Source of the DNA: Sulfuricurvum sp.
GTDB taxonomy: Bacteria > Campylobacterota > Campylobacteria > Campylobacterales > Sulfurimonadaceae
Length of the DNA: 64,000 bases
Assembly: GCF_028713855.1 (NCBI RefSeq)
Contig: NZ_JAQTNN010000009.1
Location: forward strand, 1-64,000
Reading direction: 5' to 3'
The translations under genes were made by a program, and so were the position numbers. The notes beneath the pieces are model-generated. The model searched no databases. It saw nothing but the letters and a program-made list of their open reading frames with translations, and was not told the origin of the DNA. Positions 18,442 through 27,470 of the stretch are shown piece by piece (position 1 is the stretch's first letter; each line of letters starts with the position of its first letter).

Positions 18442-19269
18442 TCACAATGAAAATGCGTAAATGTTTTCAAACTTAACATTACGCGGTTCACCGTAACACA
18501 TATGGACAAATGTCCCTTTTTGCTGAAAATGGTATTTCTCAAACAATGCAACCGCATTCGCATTCCCCAGAGGAACATCGGCTAAGACTTTTTTTAGCCC
18601 TCTGAAATACAAGACTCCCTGCATCATTTTTTCCGCTTCGTCTTCAAATCCCGGTCTGCATTGCCATGGCCCTAAATATACTCCGCGTGCATTGATGACA
18701 CTGGAGTGCTGAAACGAGTTTGGTAAGGCAAATTTGAGTGAACTGTTGCGCTCCATCTCGTCAAGCATAAACGCCATTCGATCTTCACCGAAGGTTTCAA
18801 AATCGATTTTACGAATAGTCGCATCGAAATTTCCGCCGTCGAGTTCTTTGGCCTGAGCATTGGTAAAACTAAACGGCGGTACTTTTCCGACATTGAGAAA
18901 GCGCCCTACTTCCATAACAGCCTTAAAGCCGCTTTGCTCAAAAAAGCTTTTGAGCTGAGGATTCGCATGCAGATAGAGAGAGGGGTGTTCATCTTTAAGG
19001 ACACCGAATAGGGTATTGAACAGCCGTCGTCCGATCCCCTGTTTTTGGTGACTCGGTTTCACCATAAAGTATTTGATCATCGCCGAGGTCTCGAACTCTA
19101 TTGCCATCACTGCTCCGACAAGAACACCCTCTTCATAAGCACCGTAACATAAATGGGGTGCATGCATCATTATAAGTTTGACGTGATACCCATCCAGCAA
19201 CCAGCCCGTCTCTTCGGCTATTTTAATGAGTTCGGGAACATCGACAAATTTAAGCCACCCTATATACAT
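18442..19269 (-). CDS. Double GNAT-domain acetyltransferase in the nifB-nifV operon
   Basis: This 275-residue protein has an N-terminal GNAT domain (1-130) with the acetyl-CoA loop VKPSHQKQGIGRRLF. A second, degenerate GNAT-like half (about 150-275), ending in NANAVALFEKYHFQQKGTF, resembles the YitH/acetyltransf_18 arrangement. It overlaps the end of nifV by 10 bases, so it is translated with it. The substrate is unknown. Its position suggests modification of a cofactor intermediate or of a Nif protein, but nothing in the sequence proves this. Confidence 0.8.
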   Translation of the reverse strand: MYIGWLKFVDVPELIKIAEETGWLLDGYHVKLIMMHAPHLCYGAYEEGVLVGAVMAIEFETSAMIKYFMVKPSHQKQGIGRRLFNTLFGVLKDEHPSLYLHANPQLKSFFEQSGFKAVMEVGRFLNVGKVPPFSFTNAQAKELDGGNFDATIRKIDFETFGEDRMAFMLDEMERNSSLKFALPNSFQHSSVINARGVYLGPWQCRPGFEDEAEKMMQGVLYFRGLKKVLADVPLGNANAVALFEKYHFQQKGTFVHMCYGEPRNVKFENIYAFSL

Positions 19270-20375
19270 GCTGCTTCCTGATAGAGGGATTTAAGTTCAC
19301 TGATATCAAGCACCCGTTTACGTGAGGTGACGATTTCACGGATTTTGGGAAGCATATCCCGAAGAATACTATTCTCAGCACTAATTCCCATACGCGCCAA
19401 ATGATAACGGATGGTTGCACTGCCTGAATGTTTTCCGATCGGAAAAGAACTCTGCAATCCTACCTCTTCGGCTTCGTATGGTTCATACGCATGGGAATCT
19501 TTCATCATCCCATCGGCATGTATGCCGCTCTCGTGGGCAAATATCCGTTCACCCACGACAGGTGCATTGGTGGCAAGCGACATATTTGCCGCGCTTGCCA
19601 CGGTATGAACCAAATTTCGAATCAGGAGAGGGTCGATGGAGCGTGCCTCACCGTAGAGATGTTTGAGTGTCATGAGAATCTGTTCAAACGAAGCATTACC
19701 CGCTCGCTCACCCAATCCGATGACGGTTGTATTCATACTGATAGCACCCGCGTCAATACCGCTGAGGGCATTCGCATTCGCCAGACCAAAATCATTGTGT
19801 GTGTGCATTTCAATCGGGAGGAGGTTAAGATCACACAATGATTTAATCGTTTGATATGTTTGTGTCGGTGTCATAATACCGATTGTATCGCAATAGCGAA
19901 AACGTCCTGCTCCGCACTCACGGGCTAACCCCATCACGTCGCGGATGAATTCATGACTTCCACGTGAGCTGTCTTCACCGCCGATGCAGACAAATAAACC
20001 CTCTTTGGTTGCTGCCGTAACGACACGTTCAAGCTCCGATAAGACTTTGGCTTTACTGCCTCCGAATTTAACATCGATAAGAATATCTGAAATAGGGATA
20101 GAGAGATCGACCGCTTTAATACCGCACGAGAGTGAAGCATCGAGATCTTCCATCTTCATCCGGTTCCACGTCATCATTCGAGCTTTTAGCCCGAGAGCCA
20201 AAAGTTCTTTAATATCTTCGCGTTCTTTGACACCCATTGCCGCTATACCGATTTCAAGTTCATCCGCACCGCAGGCATCTAACAATGTAGCAATACGGAG
20301 TTTTTCTTCGGTATTGAACGCGACATAAGGAGCCTGCTCCCCGTCGCGTAAAGTGGTATCGTTGATGAGTGCCAT
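19260..20375 (-). CDS. nifV: Homocitrate synthase
   Basis: This 371-residue member of the HMG-CoA lyase-like family condenses acetyl-CoA with 2-oxoglutarate to homocitrate, the organic ligand of FeMoco. The N-terminal INDTTLRDGEQAPYVAF and the central metal-binding MHTHNDFGLANANAL motifs are present, as is the family motif GLGERAGNASFEQ. Its location 10 bases after nifB and before other nif-linked genes favours NifV over 2-isopropylmalate or lysine-pathway synthases, and its short length without a regulatory domain agrees. Confidence 0.95.
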   Translation of the reverse strand: MALINDTTLRDGEQAPYVAFNTEEKLRIATLLDACGADELEIGIAAMGVKEREDIKELLALGLKARMMTWNRMKMEDLDASLSCGIKAVDLSIPISDILIDVKFGGSKAKVLSELERVVTAATKEGLFVCIGGEDSSRGSHEFIRDVMGLARECGAGRFRYCDTIGIMTPTQTYQTIKSLCDLNLLPIEMHTHNDFGLANANALSGIDAGAISMNTTVIGLGERAGNASFEQILMTLKHLYGEARSIDPLLIRNLVHTVASAANMSLATNAPVVGERIFAHESGIHADGMMKDSHAYEPYEAEEVGLQSSFPIGKHSGSATIRYHLARMGISAENSILRDMLPKIREIVTSRKRVLDISELKSLYQEAACI

Positions 20376-20385
20376 GATAGGCTCC

Positions 20386-21801
20386 TTAATTCACTTCCGC
20401 GTTTTCATCCATACCGAAGTATTTACGGGATGCTTTGAGTACCGAAATCTCGATCGGCTCATACGCGTAGCTTTGATCGGCGATGATACCGGCCGCTTTT
20501 AGATCATCCTGCGGACATCCGCCGATTTTTGCGGTAAGGATCAGCTGTACATCTTTAAGTTTTTCTAGAATCGGAGCGAGAGGGTTAGTACCGTCCGGTC
20601 CTGCGCAATATTCTGCGTCCACTTTACGGTGATGGATAAATCGGATACCTTTATCACCTGCTTCGTAAATTAAGAATTCTTTAACGCTTCCGAAGTGTTG
20701 GTTAATCATCCCCTCACCCGCAGTCGTAACGGCTACAAGGATAGTGACACCCATTGAACTAAGTTCTTCTTTCTCTTTACGGACACGATCATTAGCCTGA
20801 TCGAGGAAGAATCTAAACTCTTCGATTTTCGCTTGGGCTGCTTGACGTGCTTCAAGATCATATTTGATTTGAAGTTCATCGAAACTGAGTCCTGCAAAGG
20901 TATCTTTGGTGAACTCCGCTCCACGGTCTTCACCGATGAGTCCTACTGCATCCGCGCGGCATTGGCGACAGTGCTGCATGAGTTTCATATCCATACCGCA
21001 CGCTTCCTGGACTGCCATTTGTTCTTGATCGGTAGCACTCGGTACTCCTGCAAGGGCAAACGCTGTACCGAATTCCGGCTCAGATAGGATCGGCATAATG
21101 TTGTGGAGGAACACGCCGATCTCTTTTAGTTTTTTAGAAACTTCCGGAAGATGTTTGTCATTGATACCCGGGATAAGAACCGAGTTAGCTTTGATCAAAA
21201 TCCCCTTTTCGACACATTTCTTCATCCCTTCGAGTTGGTTTTCGAGGAGGATTTGTGCCGCTTCTTTTCCATAGATACGTTTGTTGTTATGGAAAATCCA
21301 CGGATAGATTTGACTTCCGATCTCACCGGTTTCATCAACACTATTAATCGTAACGGTGATGTGATCGATGTTGTATTCCACCATCTCATCGATAAAGTTC
21401 GGCAATTCCAAACCGTTAGTCGAGAGACAAAGTTTCAAATCCGGTGCAAATTGGCGAACCATTCCGAATGTCTCAAATGTTTTCTTCGGATTTGCGAGAG
21501 CATCTCCCGGACCTGCGATCCCGAGTACACTCATACGTTGGACTTCACCGCCGACGAGAAGTACTTTTTTCGCTGCTTCTTCCGGACTTAAACGCTCAGA
21601 GGTTACCCCCGGTCGAGATTCATTGGAACAGTCATATTTACGGTTACAGTAATTGCACTGGATATTACATGCCGGTGCTACCGCGACGTGAATACGTGCA
21701 TAGTGATGGTGTGCACCCTCTGAATAACATGGATGATTGTGTATCTTCGCTTGAATATCTTCGGGCATAAAAGATTCATTTCCGCTTGAGGAACAACTCA
21801 T
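20386..21801 (-). CDS. nifB: FeMo-cofactor biosynthesis radical SAM protein NifB with NifX domain
   Basis: This 471-residue NifB uses S-adenosylmethionine to build NifB-co, the carbide-containing Fe-S core of FeMoco. The radical SAM cluster motif CNIQCNYC gives C45, C49 and C52, and further Cys residues (HPCYSEG, QHCRQCRAD) should hold the K-clusters. The C-terminal 120 or so residues form a NifX/dinitrogenase-cofactor-binding domain (EGMINQHFGSVKEFLIYEAG), the two-domain form. It heads the unit nifB-nifV-GNAT-feoA and is preceded by AAGGAG and a sigma-54-like element about 73 bases upstream. Confidence 0.97.
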   Translation of the reverse strand: MSCSSSGNESFMPEDIQAKIHNHPCYSEGAHHHYARIHVAVAPACNIQCNYCNRKYDCSNESRPGVTSERLSPEEAAKKVLLVGGEVQRMSVLGIAGPGDALANPKKTFETFGMVRQFAPDLKLCLSTNGLELPNFIDEMVEYNIDHITVTINSVDETGEIGSQIYPWIFHNNKRIYGKEAAQILLENQLEGMKKCVEKGILIKANSVLIPGINDKHLPEVSKKLKEIGVFLHNIMPILSEPEFGTAFALAGVPSATDQEQMAVQEACGMDMKLMQHCRQCRADAVGLIGEDRGAEFTKDTFAGLSFDELQIKYDLEARQAAQAKIEEFRFFLDQANDRVRKEKEELSSMGVTILVAVTTAGEGMINQHFGSVKEFLIYEAGDKGIRFIHHRKVDAEYCAGPDGTNPLAPILEKLKDVQLILTAKIGGCPQDDLKAAGIIADQSYAYEPIEISVLKASRKYFGMDENAEVN

Positions 21802-21873
21802 AATAACTCCTTTTAAGTGTCATTCAATGATTCTCAACCTCATCCGGCGGCAACCATTTTCTAAAAAGAGTTA

Positions 21874-21891
21874 ATGCAATGAATGTTCTAT
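21874..21891 (-). promoter_or_regulatory. Sigma-54-like nif promoter element upstream of nifB
   Basis: On the minus strand it reads ATAGAAC-ATTCA-TTGCAT. It shares CCATAGAAC with the nifH site. The predicted leader is about 60 bases, longer than at the other sites. Confidence 0.6.
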
Positions 21892-21959
21892 GGGTTTAAA
21901 AAGGAGAGTTCAACAAAATGTGACGTTTTTGTAGGAGGTACAACCGAAGCGTACAGAGA

Positions 21960-24749
21960 TTATGTTTCGATTGTCGGTTGTGGAGTGGAGAAGAGGTAAC
22001 CTTGAGAGTAGTCAATCCCCAATTCTAAAACTTTATTAAAGATAGATTCATCTTCGACAAATTCAGCAATCGTCTCAATCCCTTTCTTGTTAGCAAAAAA
22101 GAGGATACTCTCGACAGTGTAGAGGTGGTCGTTGTCAAGGTTAATATTTTTAATCAGCGATCCATCAATTTTGATGTAATCAACATCGAGTTTGCTCAAA
22201 TAGCTAAAATTCGAATATCCCGTACCGAAATCGTCTATCGCGATTTTGCAACCGAATTGTTTGACCGCTTTAATAAAATCAATCACTTCCTGATAATTAA
22301 CAATCCCCTCAGACTCAACAATCTCAAAAACCACCCGCTTTGCTGCAGACGAGTGTTCGAGTATCTTATATATATACGGACGTGTTTCATCCGATACGAT
22401 ATCGTTCATTGTTAAATTCAAAGAGAACTCATAGTCTAGATTTTCGAAAACGGCAAATGTTTTAGCAATCATAATTCGGGTCAATTTATCGTAGAGTTTT
22501 GATTTTTTGGCATGTTCCAAAAACCAATACGGACTTAGTACTGTCCCATTTGGTTCGATTAGACGGATTAAAGACTCATATTTTACAATTTTTCGGGTTT
22601 TATTATCGACAATCCCTTGAAAATAGGGGACGATCCGATCCTCTTCGATCGCCGATTTAATTTTATCGAACATCCAAATATTATTCCGTGTTTTTTCAGT
22701 CAACGCTGTATTATCGTTGAAAAAAATCAATTTTGCCCGTTGTTCTTTTGCCTCTTTAAGTGCCATATGGGCGAGATTGTACACATCCGAATACGGGGCA
22801 TGTGCAATTCCGCCGGAAACATTTATAGAAAGTTCATGCCCTGATATCTGATATTTAAAATTTTCAAGCTTATTGATATACTCGATAACTTGATCCCTTA
22901 ATGTATCGTCAAATTTATGGTCTATACAGATGATGGCAAATTCATCTCCGCTAATCCGGTAAAAATATCCGTGTCCCATCGTTGTTTCGAGCCGAGCTGC
23001 AAAGGCTTTGAGTAATTGATCTCCAATTTCGTAGCCGAAATAGTCGTTAATCGTTGAAAACCTGTCAATATTCAATAAGATCAATACAACATCATCGTCT
23101 TCGTTTTCCAAATCACTAAGCAATGCCGTACGATTTTTTAACCCGCTGAGCGTATCGATCAATTGTCGGCGGATAATTTGATCTTTGACGATCAGCTCTG
23201 TCACATCAGCCCGGGCAGCAATAAACTCGACAACGTCACCCCGATCGTCAAATATAGGAGCAATGACTGTTTTTACGTAATATTCTTCTCCGTTTTTAGA
23301 GAGATTTTTAAATGTATCTTTCCAAATCCTACCCTCTTTGATCGTTTTCCAAAGGTTTTTGAAAAGTTCCGCATCATTATCCGGATGACGGATAATATTA
23401 TGTTTTTGTCCGATCAGTTCGTCACGCGTATAGCCCGAAATTTTACAGAAAGCATCATTAACGTAGGTGATAACTCCTTCCACGTCTGTTTTTGATACGA
23501 TTGAACTCTCATCCAGCACCATTTTGTATTGATCGAGAATTTTGATGCTGTCATCAAGTTCACTTTGTGTTTCATTGACCAAGTTGGTGAGGGATTTAAG
23601 CATCGTATGACGGTTATGATGCTTCAGTACACTAGTTTTAGGGATATTACTCTCATGTGATTCACTCAGAGAGAGGGTCGTTGTCGTAATATTAAGTAAC
23701 TGATTGCCGGAAGGGGAATGAAAAAATTCACCGTACGTAAAAAATCCTGCCGTAGGAGCAACTTCTTCAATCAATCCAAACTCATAATTAAGCTGCTCTT
23801 TTAAAAATAGCTTTCGAACCGAACAGGAGTAAATATACGTTGCTTCAACAGAATACGTAGCAACCGCTTCGCGTATATCAACAGCATTATCCATGATCTC
23901 TTCAACATTTCCTATCGCAAAACGTACTTTTTCCCCGTTATGAAAATGTCCGGCATAAACAAACCCTCCATCGCCAGTTTGCGCAATCATGGAGCGAGCA
24001 ATTTCTACCCCATCCTCGACTTTTACCAGCGGAAATTCGACCGCACTGGCTGGAATCTGCTCAATGGTCTCTTCTCCTAAATAGTGGGTATACAGTTCCC
24101 TAACTCCTCTGCCGTCAATCTCGTAAACGATATTATTTTCAGCACGAGTTATCGTCATCTCTTTGCCGATCATCGTCCAATTAAGCGAATAGGTAGGATG
24201 CACCTCTAATACATCGCTCTCTAACACGGCAATAACAACACCTTCGTCATAAATAGTGTTTTCTTTTATAATATACGTGCGGGTAAATGTCAAATCATCC
24301 CCTGCATTTCCTCCTGCAACTACCACGTCATTACGTATCGACGTAAACCCGTTCAAAAATGATTCCGAATCACTTTTAAGCCCTTCGCTTAAAACAATAC
24401 ATACCTTGGTACGATCACTCAAAATCTCTTGCGCGGCACGTACTCCGTGAGAGAAATCCGATTTCGGGAAATAATAAGTTTTAATGACGGTAGAATCAAA
24501 AAGAGAAACAGAGACAATAATCTCCCCTGACGTCATAGTCCCATTGATAATCTCTCCGGCGGTTGTTGCACCGATCAATACGGCAGAGGGAAGTTTTGAT
24601 GTTAAACTATCAAGAATCGGTTGAATCCGCGTTTTATCCATGACTCCGCTAAAGAGTTGAATAAACATAGCACCTTTGTGTAAGAGGATAGTGTCCACAA
24701 AAAGTTCGAGCTTCTCAACAGTTTCATATTGATGATTAAACAACTGCAT
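21960..24749 (-). CDS. FIST-FIST_C-PAS-GGDEF-EAL signalling protein
   Basis: This 929-residue cytoplasmic protein begins with a FIST sensor (about 10-200) and FIST_C domain (about 205-350), thought to bind small ligands such as amino acids. A PAS domain (about 410-525), a GGDEF domain (about 540-690) and an EAL domain (about 700-925) follow. The GGDEF loop reads SGDEF, so cyclase activity is uncertain. The EAL domain starts YESLIRL (E-S-L for E-A-L) but keeps NLTMND, DDFGTG, KIDGSLI and SQGY, so phosphodiesterase activity is likely. It lies between nifB and the NifX-like gene with its own promoter region, and might link nitrogen or amino-acid status to cyclic-di-GMP. Confidence 0.9.
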   Translation of the reverse strand: MQLFNHQYETVEKLELFVDTILLHKGAMFIQLFSGVMDKTRIQPILDSLTSKLPSAVLIGATTAGEIINGTMTSGEIIVSVSLFDSTVIKTYYFPKSDFSHGVRAAQEILSDRTKVCIVLSEGLKSDSESFLNGFTSIRNDVVVAGGNAGDDLTFTRTYIIKENTIYDEGVVIAVLESDVLEVHPTYSLNWTMIGKEMTITRAENNIVYEIDGRGVRELYTHYLGEETIEQIPASAVEFPLVKVEDGVEIARSMIAQTGDGGFVYAGHFHNGEKVRFAIGNVEEIMDNAVDIREAVATYSVEATYIYSCSVRKLFLKEQLNYEFGLIEEVAPTAGFFTYGEFFHSPSGNQLLNITTTTLSLSESHESNIPKTSVLKHHNRHTMLKSLTNLVNETQSELDDSIKILDQYKMVLDESSIVSKTDVEGVITYVNDAFCKISGYTRDELIGQKHNIIRHPDNDAELFKNLWKTIKEGRIWKDTFKNLSKNGEEYYVKTVIAPIFDDRGDVVEFIAARADVTELIVKDQIIRRQLIDTLSGLKNRTALLSDLENEDDDVVLILLNIDRFSTINDYFGYEIGDQLLKAFAARLETTMGHGYFYRISGDEFAIICIDHKFDDTLRDQVIEYINKLENFKYQISGHELSINVSGGIAHAPYSDVYNLAHMALKEAKEQRAKLIFFNDNTALTEKTRNNIWMFDKIKSAIEEDRIVPYFQGIVDNKTRKIVKYESLIRLIEPNGTVLSPYWFLEHAKKSKLYDKLTRIMIAKTFAVFENLDYEFSLNLTMNDIVSDETRPYIYKILEHSSAAKRVVFEIVESEGIVNYQEVIDFIKAVKQFGCKIAIDDFGTGYSNFSYLSKLDVDYIKIDGSLIKNINLDNDHLYTVESILFFANKKGIETIAEFVEDESIFNKVLELGIDYSQGYLFSTPQPTIET

Positions 24750-24842
24750 TCAAACTCCAGCATCCTCAAAATAATTGCCCCTATTTTATAAGATATTAAC
24801 TGAATATACATGAATAAATTTTTATTCCTTATTCAAATCATT

Positions 24843-24859
24843 AAGAACAGAACTTGCAT
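24843..24859 (+). promoter_or_regulatory. Sigma-54-like nif promoter element upstream of the NifX-like gene
   Basis: AAGAAC-AGAAC-TTGCAT, ending 28 bases before the start codon at 24888. It has the same layout as the nifH and nifB sites. Confidence 0.6.
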
Positions 24860-24887
24860 TTTAATAATTAATATAAGGAGTTTTATA

Positions 24888-25331
24888 ATGATGGTAGCCA
24901 TTCCGATGGACGCGATGAAACGTGTTTATCACCAAAATCCCTGCAGTGCAACTATGTTTGCCGTTTATGAGGTTTTGGGTGAACGCAAAGACATACGTTA
25001 CCGCCATCATGCAACACGCCTCAATCCGTGGGAAAAATACGAAGGACAGATGGTACGAGACCCGAAGATGAAAGCGTGTGAGTGCGAATGTGATATCGCT
25101 CAAGATCCTCACCATATCAGTGAGCATTATGCTCTGCTTGAAGTGATCGGAAAGTGTGATTATTTACTGGTAGATCAATACTGTCTCAATACCCTCTTCG
25201 CTATGAAAAATGTCGGGATCAAAATCCACAAGTTACCCCCATTTGTAAAAACAGCCGAAGAAGCCATCAATCACTTTCTCATCGGTACCGAAATCACCAA
25301 TAGTCTTCAATATATTCACCCTGTAGCCTAA
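24888..25331 (+). CDS. NifX/NifY-like dinitrogenase-cofactor-binding family protein
   Basis: The ATG at 24888 is chosen because AAGGAG lies 7 bases upstream and the homologous fold starts there (MMVAIPMDAMKRVY). The 147-residue product fits the family that includes NifX, NifY and the NifB C-terminus (AIPMD start, FAVYEVLGER strand, GKCDYLLVDQY, VGIKIHKLPP, EEAINHFL). Such proteins bind NifB-co, VK-cluster or FeMoco during transfer. An unusual insert carries CECECD, three closely spaced Cys that could bind iron. It is preceded by a nif-type promoter element and followed by other nif-regulated genes. Confidence 0.8.
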   Translation: MMVAIPMDAMKRVYHQNPCSATMFAVYEVLGERKDIRYRHHATRLNPWEKYEGQMVRDPKMKACECECDIAQDPHHISEHYALLEVIGKCDYLLVDQYCLNTLFAMKNVGIKIHKLPPFVKTAEEAINHFLIGTEITNSLQYIHPVA

Positions 25332-25344
25332 GTTTTTAGTCTAT

Positions 25345-25361
25345 AAGAACGCTAAATGCAT
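25345..25361 (+). promoter_or_regulatory. Sigma-54-like nif promoter element upstream of the Tpx-like gene
   Basis: AAGAAC-GCTAA-ATGCAT, ending 35 bases before the GTG start at 25397, the same spacing as at nifH. Confidence 0.6.
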
Positions 25362-25396
25362 TTTTATCATTATAATAGTGTTCAAAAGGGTTCATC

Positions 25397-25903
25397 GTGC
25401 AAATCAATCATAATAATTCCATCCTCACTCTCGAAGATATGCCTCTCGACGTCGGTTACGCGTCGGAAAAAGTCGATCTGAAAAACCGTGCGGGAGAAAT
25501 TTTTTCTATCGGCGGACAAAACGGTGCGACACAGCTCCTCATTAGCGCCCCCTTTGTCGATGATACACTCATTTCACAACTACAAGATATTGACACCCTC
25601 CTCTCGCTCAACGCATTGGGCGGAATCACTAAAGCGCTTATTCTCGCAAATGACAAACATGAAATACCCTCTCTTGAAGAGTGGCTGAGCGGCTATGATT
25701 ATGATGAAGCGTACGGAGATTATTACGGTGTCCGTCTTTCAAACAAAGAACTTGCAAAATCGCTCTTTATCATTTCAAAAGACGGTGCAGTGTTCTATCA
25801 CGAAATTCTAAATGATCTAAATAATCCATTTAATATCGATAAAACTCTTGCAAAAATTGTAGCGGCCAACAGCTGTTATACGGGAAAAGGGTGTCACGGG
25901 TAA
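25397..25903 (+). CDS. Thiol-peroxidase-like (Tpx/AhpC-TSA fold) protein lacking the peroxidatic cysteine
   Basis: This 168-residue protein starts with GTG after AAAAGGG. Its layout follows Tpx: the strand before the active site (LLISAPFVDDTLISQLQDI, where Tpx has PS-x-DTGVC), the YGVRLSN segment, and the FIISKDGAVFYHEI strand. The peroxidatic Cys position is not Cys, so a classical peroxidase mechanism is excluded. Two Cys occur only at the tail (CYTGKGC). It may have become a redox scaffold, a chaperone or an iron-sulfur helper. Its own nif-type promoter element ties it to nitrogen fixation. Confidence 0.65.
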   Translation: MQINHNNSILTLEDMPLDVGYASEKVDLKNRAGEIFSIGGQNGATQLLISAPFVDDTLISQLQDIDTLLSLNALGGITKALILANDKHEIPSLEEWLSGYDYDEAYGDYYGVRLSNKELAKSLFIISKDGAVFYHEILNDLNNPFNIDKTLAKIVAANSCYTGKGCHG

Positions 25904-25984
25904 ATTGAGGTGACATTTTTGTCCCTCTTTTTTCTTCTCAAACCAAAAACCTACAAATAAGATAATTTTACTCCTATTTAGAAC

Positions 25985-26001
25985 AAGAACACTAAATGCA
26001 A
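25985..26001 (+). promoter_or_regulatory. Sigma-54-like nif promoter element upstream of SIR2-clpP-clpX
   Basis: AAGAAC-ACTAA-ATGCAA, ending 31 bases before the start at 26033. A GTGACATTTTTGT element (25910-25922) and CCTACAAA nearby resemble sequences upstream of nifB. Confidence 0.6.
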
Positions 26002-26032
26002 TCGTTTATCAAAAGCTCCAAAAGGGATTACG

Positions 26033-26863
26033 ATGGATACACTATTTGAAACGATTAAAAAAGAGTTACGGAACCAGACTACCATCCCCTACTTCGGTTT
26101 AGGGGTATTTGAGGGGATGACTACCAAAGAGGGAGAGATCGTACCCTTCGATAGTGATTCACTCATTTTGGCAATGAACAATGGACGAGCGATGACACCG
26201 CGTCTGATGTTCGAATATTCCCGTGCTGCGATGCACCTCGAACAACGTCGCGGTGTTGAGTACATGACTCAGCTTATCAACCACATCTATACCAAACCAT
26301 ACGAGCCGACACCATTACACAAAGCGACAGTCGATATGTTGCCTCGCTATATCGTCGATACAAACCGCGACACCAAGTTCCAAGAACTTTTGGCATTCAC
26401 ACCGCATTGTCTTATCATCGGAAAATCACGTATCATGGGTGATTTAAACCGCTATGAAGTATACGAATACGATGTCGAAAACCAAAAATATTTTCTCGTA
26501 GACGATGAAGTTCTCGACAATGCTGAAAAAATCCTCTTTAAACCGATGGGTTCACCGCTGCCAAATCCGACCTTTGTCATTTCCGATGCCGATTACGTCG
26601 ATTGGCTCACCGAAGCGATGGGAGGGTTTGCGGTTCCAAAAGTATTAAAAACCTACCGTAAAACGAAAAAATACCTCTTTTTAGGGACATCCTTCGACCG
26701 AGATACCGATCGCATGGTTGCCAATGAGTTGACTCTGGATTTGGAAGGCGGTTACGTCATCACCGACAAAGAGTTAGGTAAAAAAGAGAAAAAGTTCATC
26801 GACAAACATAACCTCGAAGTGATTCCTATGTCACTTCCTGAATTCATTAAAGCATTTATTTAA
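26033..26863 (+). CDS. SIR2-like domain protein in the nif regulon
   Basis: This 276-residue protein shows SIR2_2-type motifs: an N-terminal nucleotide-loop-like IPYFGLGVFEG, a central IVDTNRDTKFQELL (compare TtNyD), and a C-terminal YLFLGTSFDRDTDRM (compare F-G-y-S-x-x-D-x-D). These suggest an NAD-binding or NAD-hydrolysing fold. I could not see a clear catalytic His-Gly, so activity is uncertain. It is followed by clpP after 10 bases, with AAGGAG overlapping its stop, and then clpX. This makes a three-gene operon behind a nif-type promoter element. SIR2 domains of this kind also occur in antiphage systems, but the context here is nitrogen fixation. Confidence 0.8.
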   Translation: MDTLFETIKKELRNQTTIPYFGLGVFEGMTTKEGEIVPFDSDSLILAMNNGRAMTPRLMFEYSRAAMHLEQRRGVEYMTQLINHIYTKPYEPTPLHKATVDMLPRYIVDTNRDTKFQELLAFTPHCLIIGKSRIMGDLNRYEVYEYDVENQKYFLVDDEVLDNAEKILFKPMGSPLPNPTFVISDADYVDWLTEAMGGFAVPKVLKTYRKTKKYLFLGTSFDRDTDRMVANELTLDLEGGYVITDKELGKKEKKFIDKHNLEVIPMSLPEFIKAFI

Positions 26864-26873
26864 GGAGCTAAAT

Positions 26874-27470
26874 ATGCCTATGATACCTACGGTTAAAGAT
26901 ATTTCGCCTCGCGGAGAGCGTTATTTCGATCTGTTTTCCAAACTTTTAGGGGATCGGGTGATCGTTATCACCGAAGCGATCGATGATCATATGATGGGAG
27001 TTATCGTCTCCCAGTTGCTCTATCTGGAGGCGATGGACTCCGAAGAGCCGATACACATGTACATCAGCTCACCGGGCGGATCAGTGATGTCAGGATTAGC
27101 CATATTAGATACTATGAATCTTATCAACGCTCCGGTTTATACTTATGCCATGGGGATGGTTGCTTCGATGGCAGCCGTACTCTTTACCTGCGGTGACAAG
27201 GGTCATCGATACATGCTCCCAAATGCTGAAGTGATGATTCATCAACCTCTCGGAGGTTATTCAGGGCAAGCGAGCGATATCGAGATTCATACCAAACATA
27301 TCCTCAACCTCAAACGCCGTTTGTATGTCATCCTCGCTGAAGCAACAGGGAAAAGTGCCAAAGTGATCGAAAAAGAATCCGACCGTGACAACTATATGGA
27401 AGCCAAAGAAGCGATCGAATTCGGTCTTGCGGATGAAATTCTCACAAAATTCAGTGCAAAGGATGTGTGA
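26874..27470 (+). CDS. clpP: ClpP protease subunit, nif-linked paralogue
   Basis: This 198-residue ClpP has the catalytic triad S98 (GMVASMAA), H123 (MIHQPLGG) and D172 (SDRDNYMEA), so it should be active. It forms the barrel protease that degrades substrates unfolded by ClpX or ClpA. The active-site region differs from the usual GQAASMGA, and the sequence looks like a diverged paralogue rather than the housekeeping copy, although I cannot see the rest of the genome. Its stop codon overlaps the clpX start (TGATG). The operon order SIR2-clpP-clpX behind a nif promoter element suggests regulated turnover of Nif proteins. Confidence 0.93.
   Translation: MPMIPTVKDISPRGERYFDLFSKLLGDRVIVITEAIDDHMMGVIVSQLLYLEAMDSEEPIHMYISSPGGSVMSGLAILDTMNLINAPVYTYAMGMVASMAAVLFTCGDKGHRYMLPNAEVMIHQPLGGYSGQASDIEIHTKHILNLKRRLYVILAEATGKSAKVIEKESDRDNYMEAKEAIEFGLADEILTKFSAKDV

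Noticed and set aside
19428..19841. Plus-strand frame of 137 codons inside nifV
   Set aside because: It is antisense to conserved NifV sequence, without a ribosome-binding site.
26033..26863. SIR2-like gene as an antiphage defence gene
   Set aside because: SIR2 domains occur in defence systems, but the operon with clpP/clpX, the nif-type promoter element and neighbouring cofactor genes make a nitrogen-fixation role more likely.
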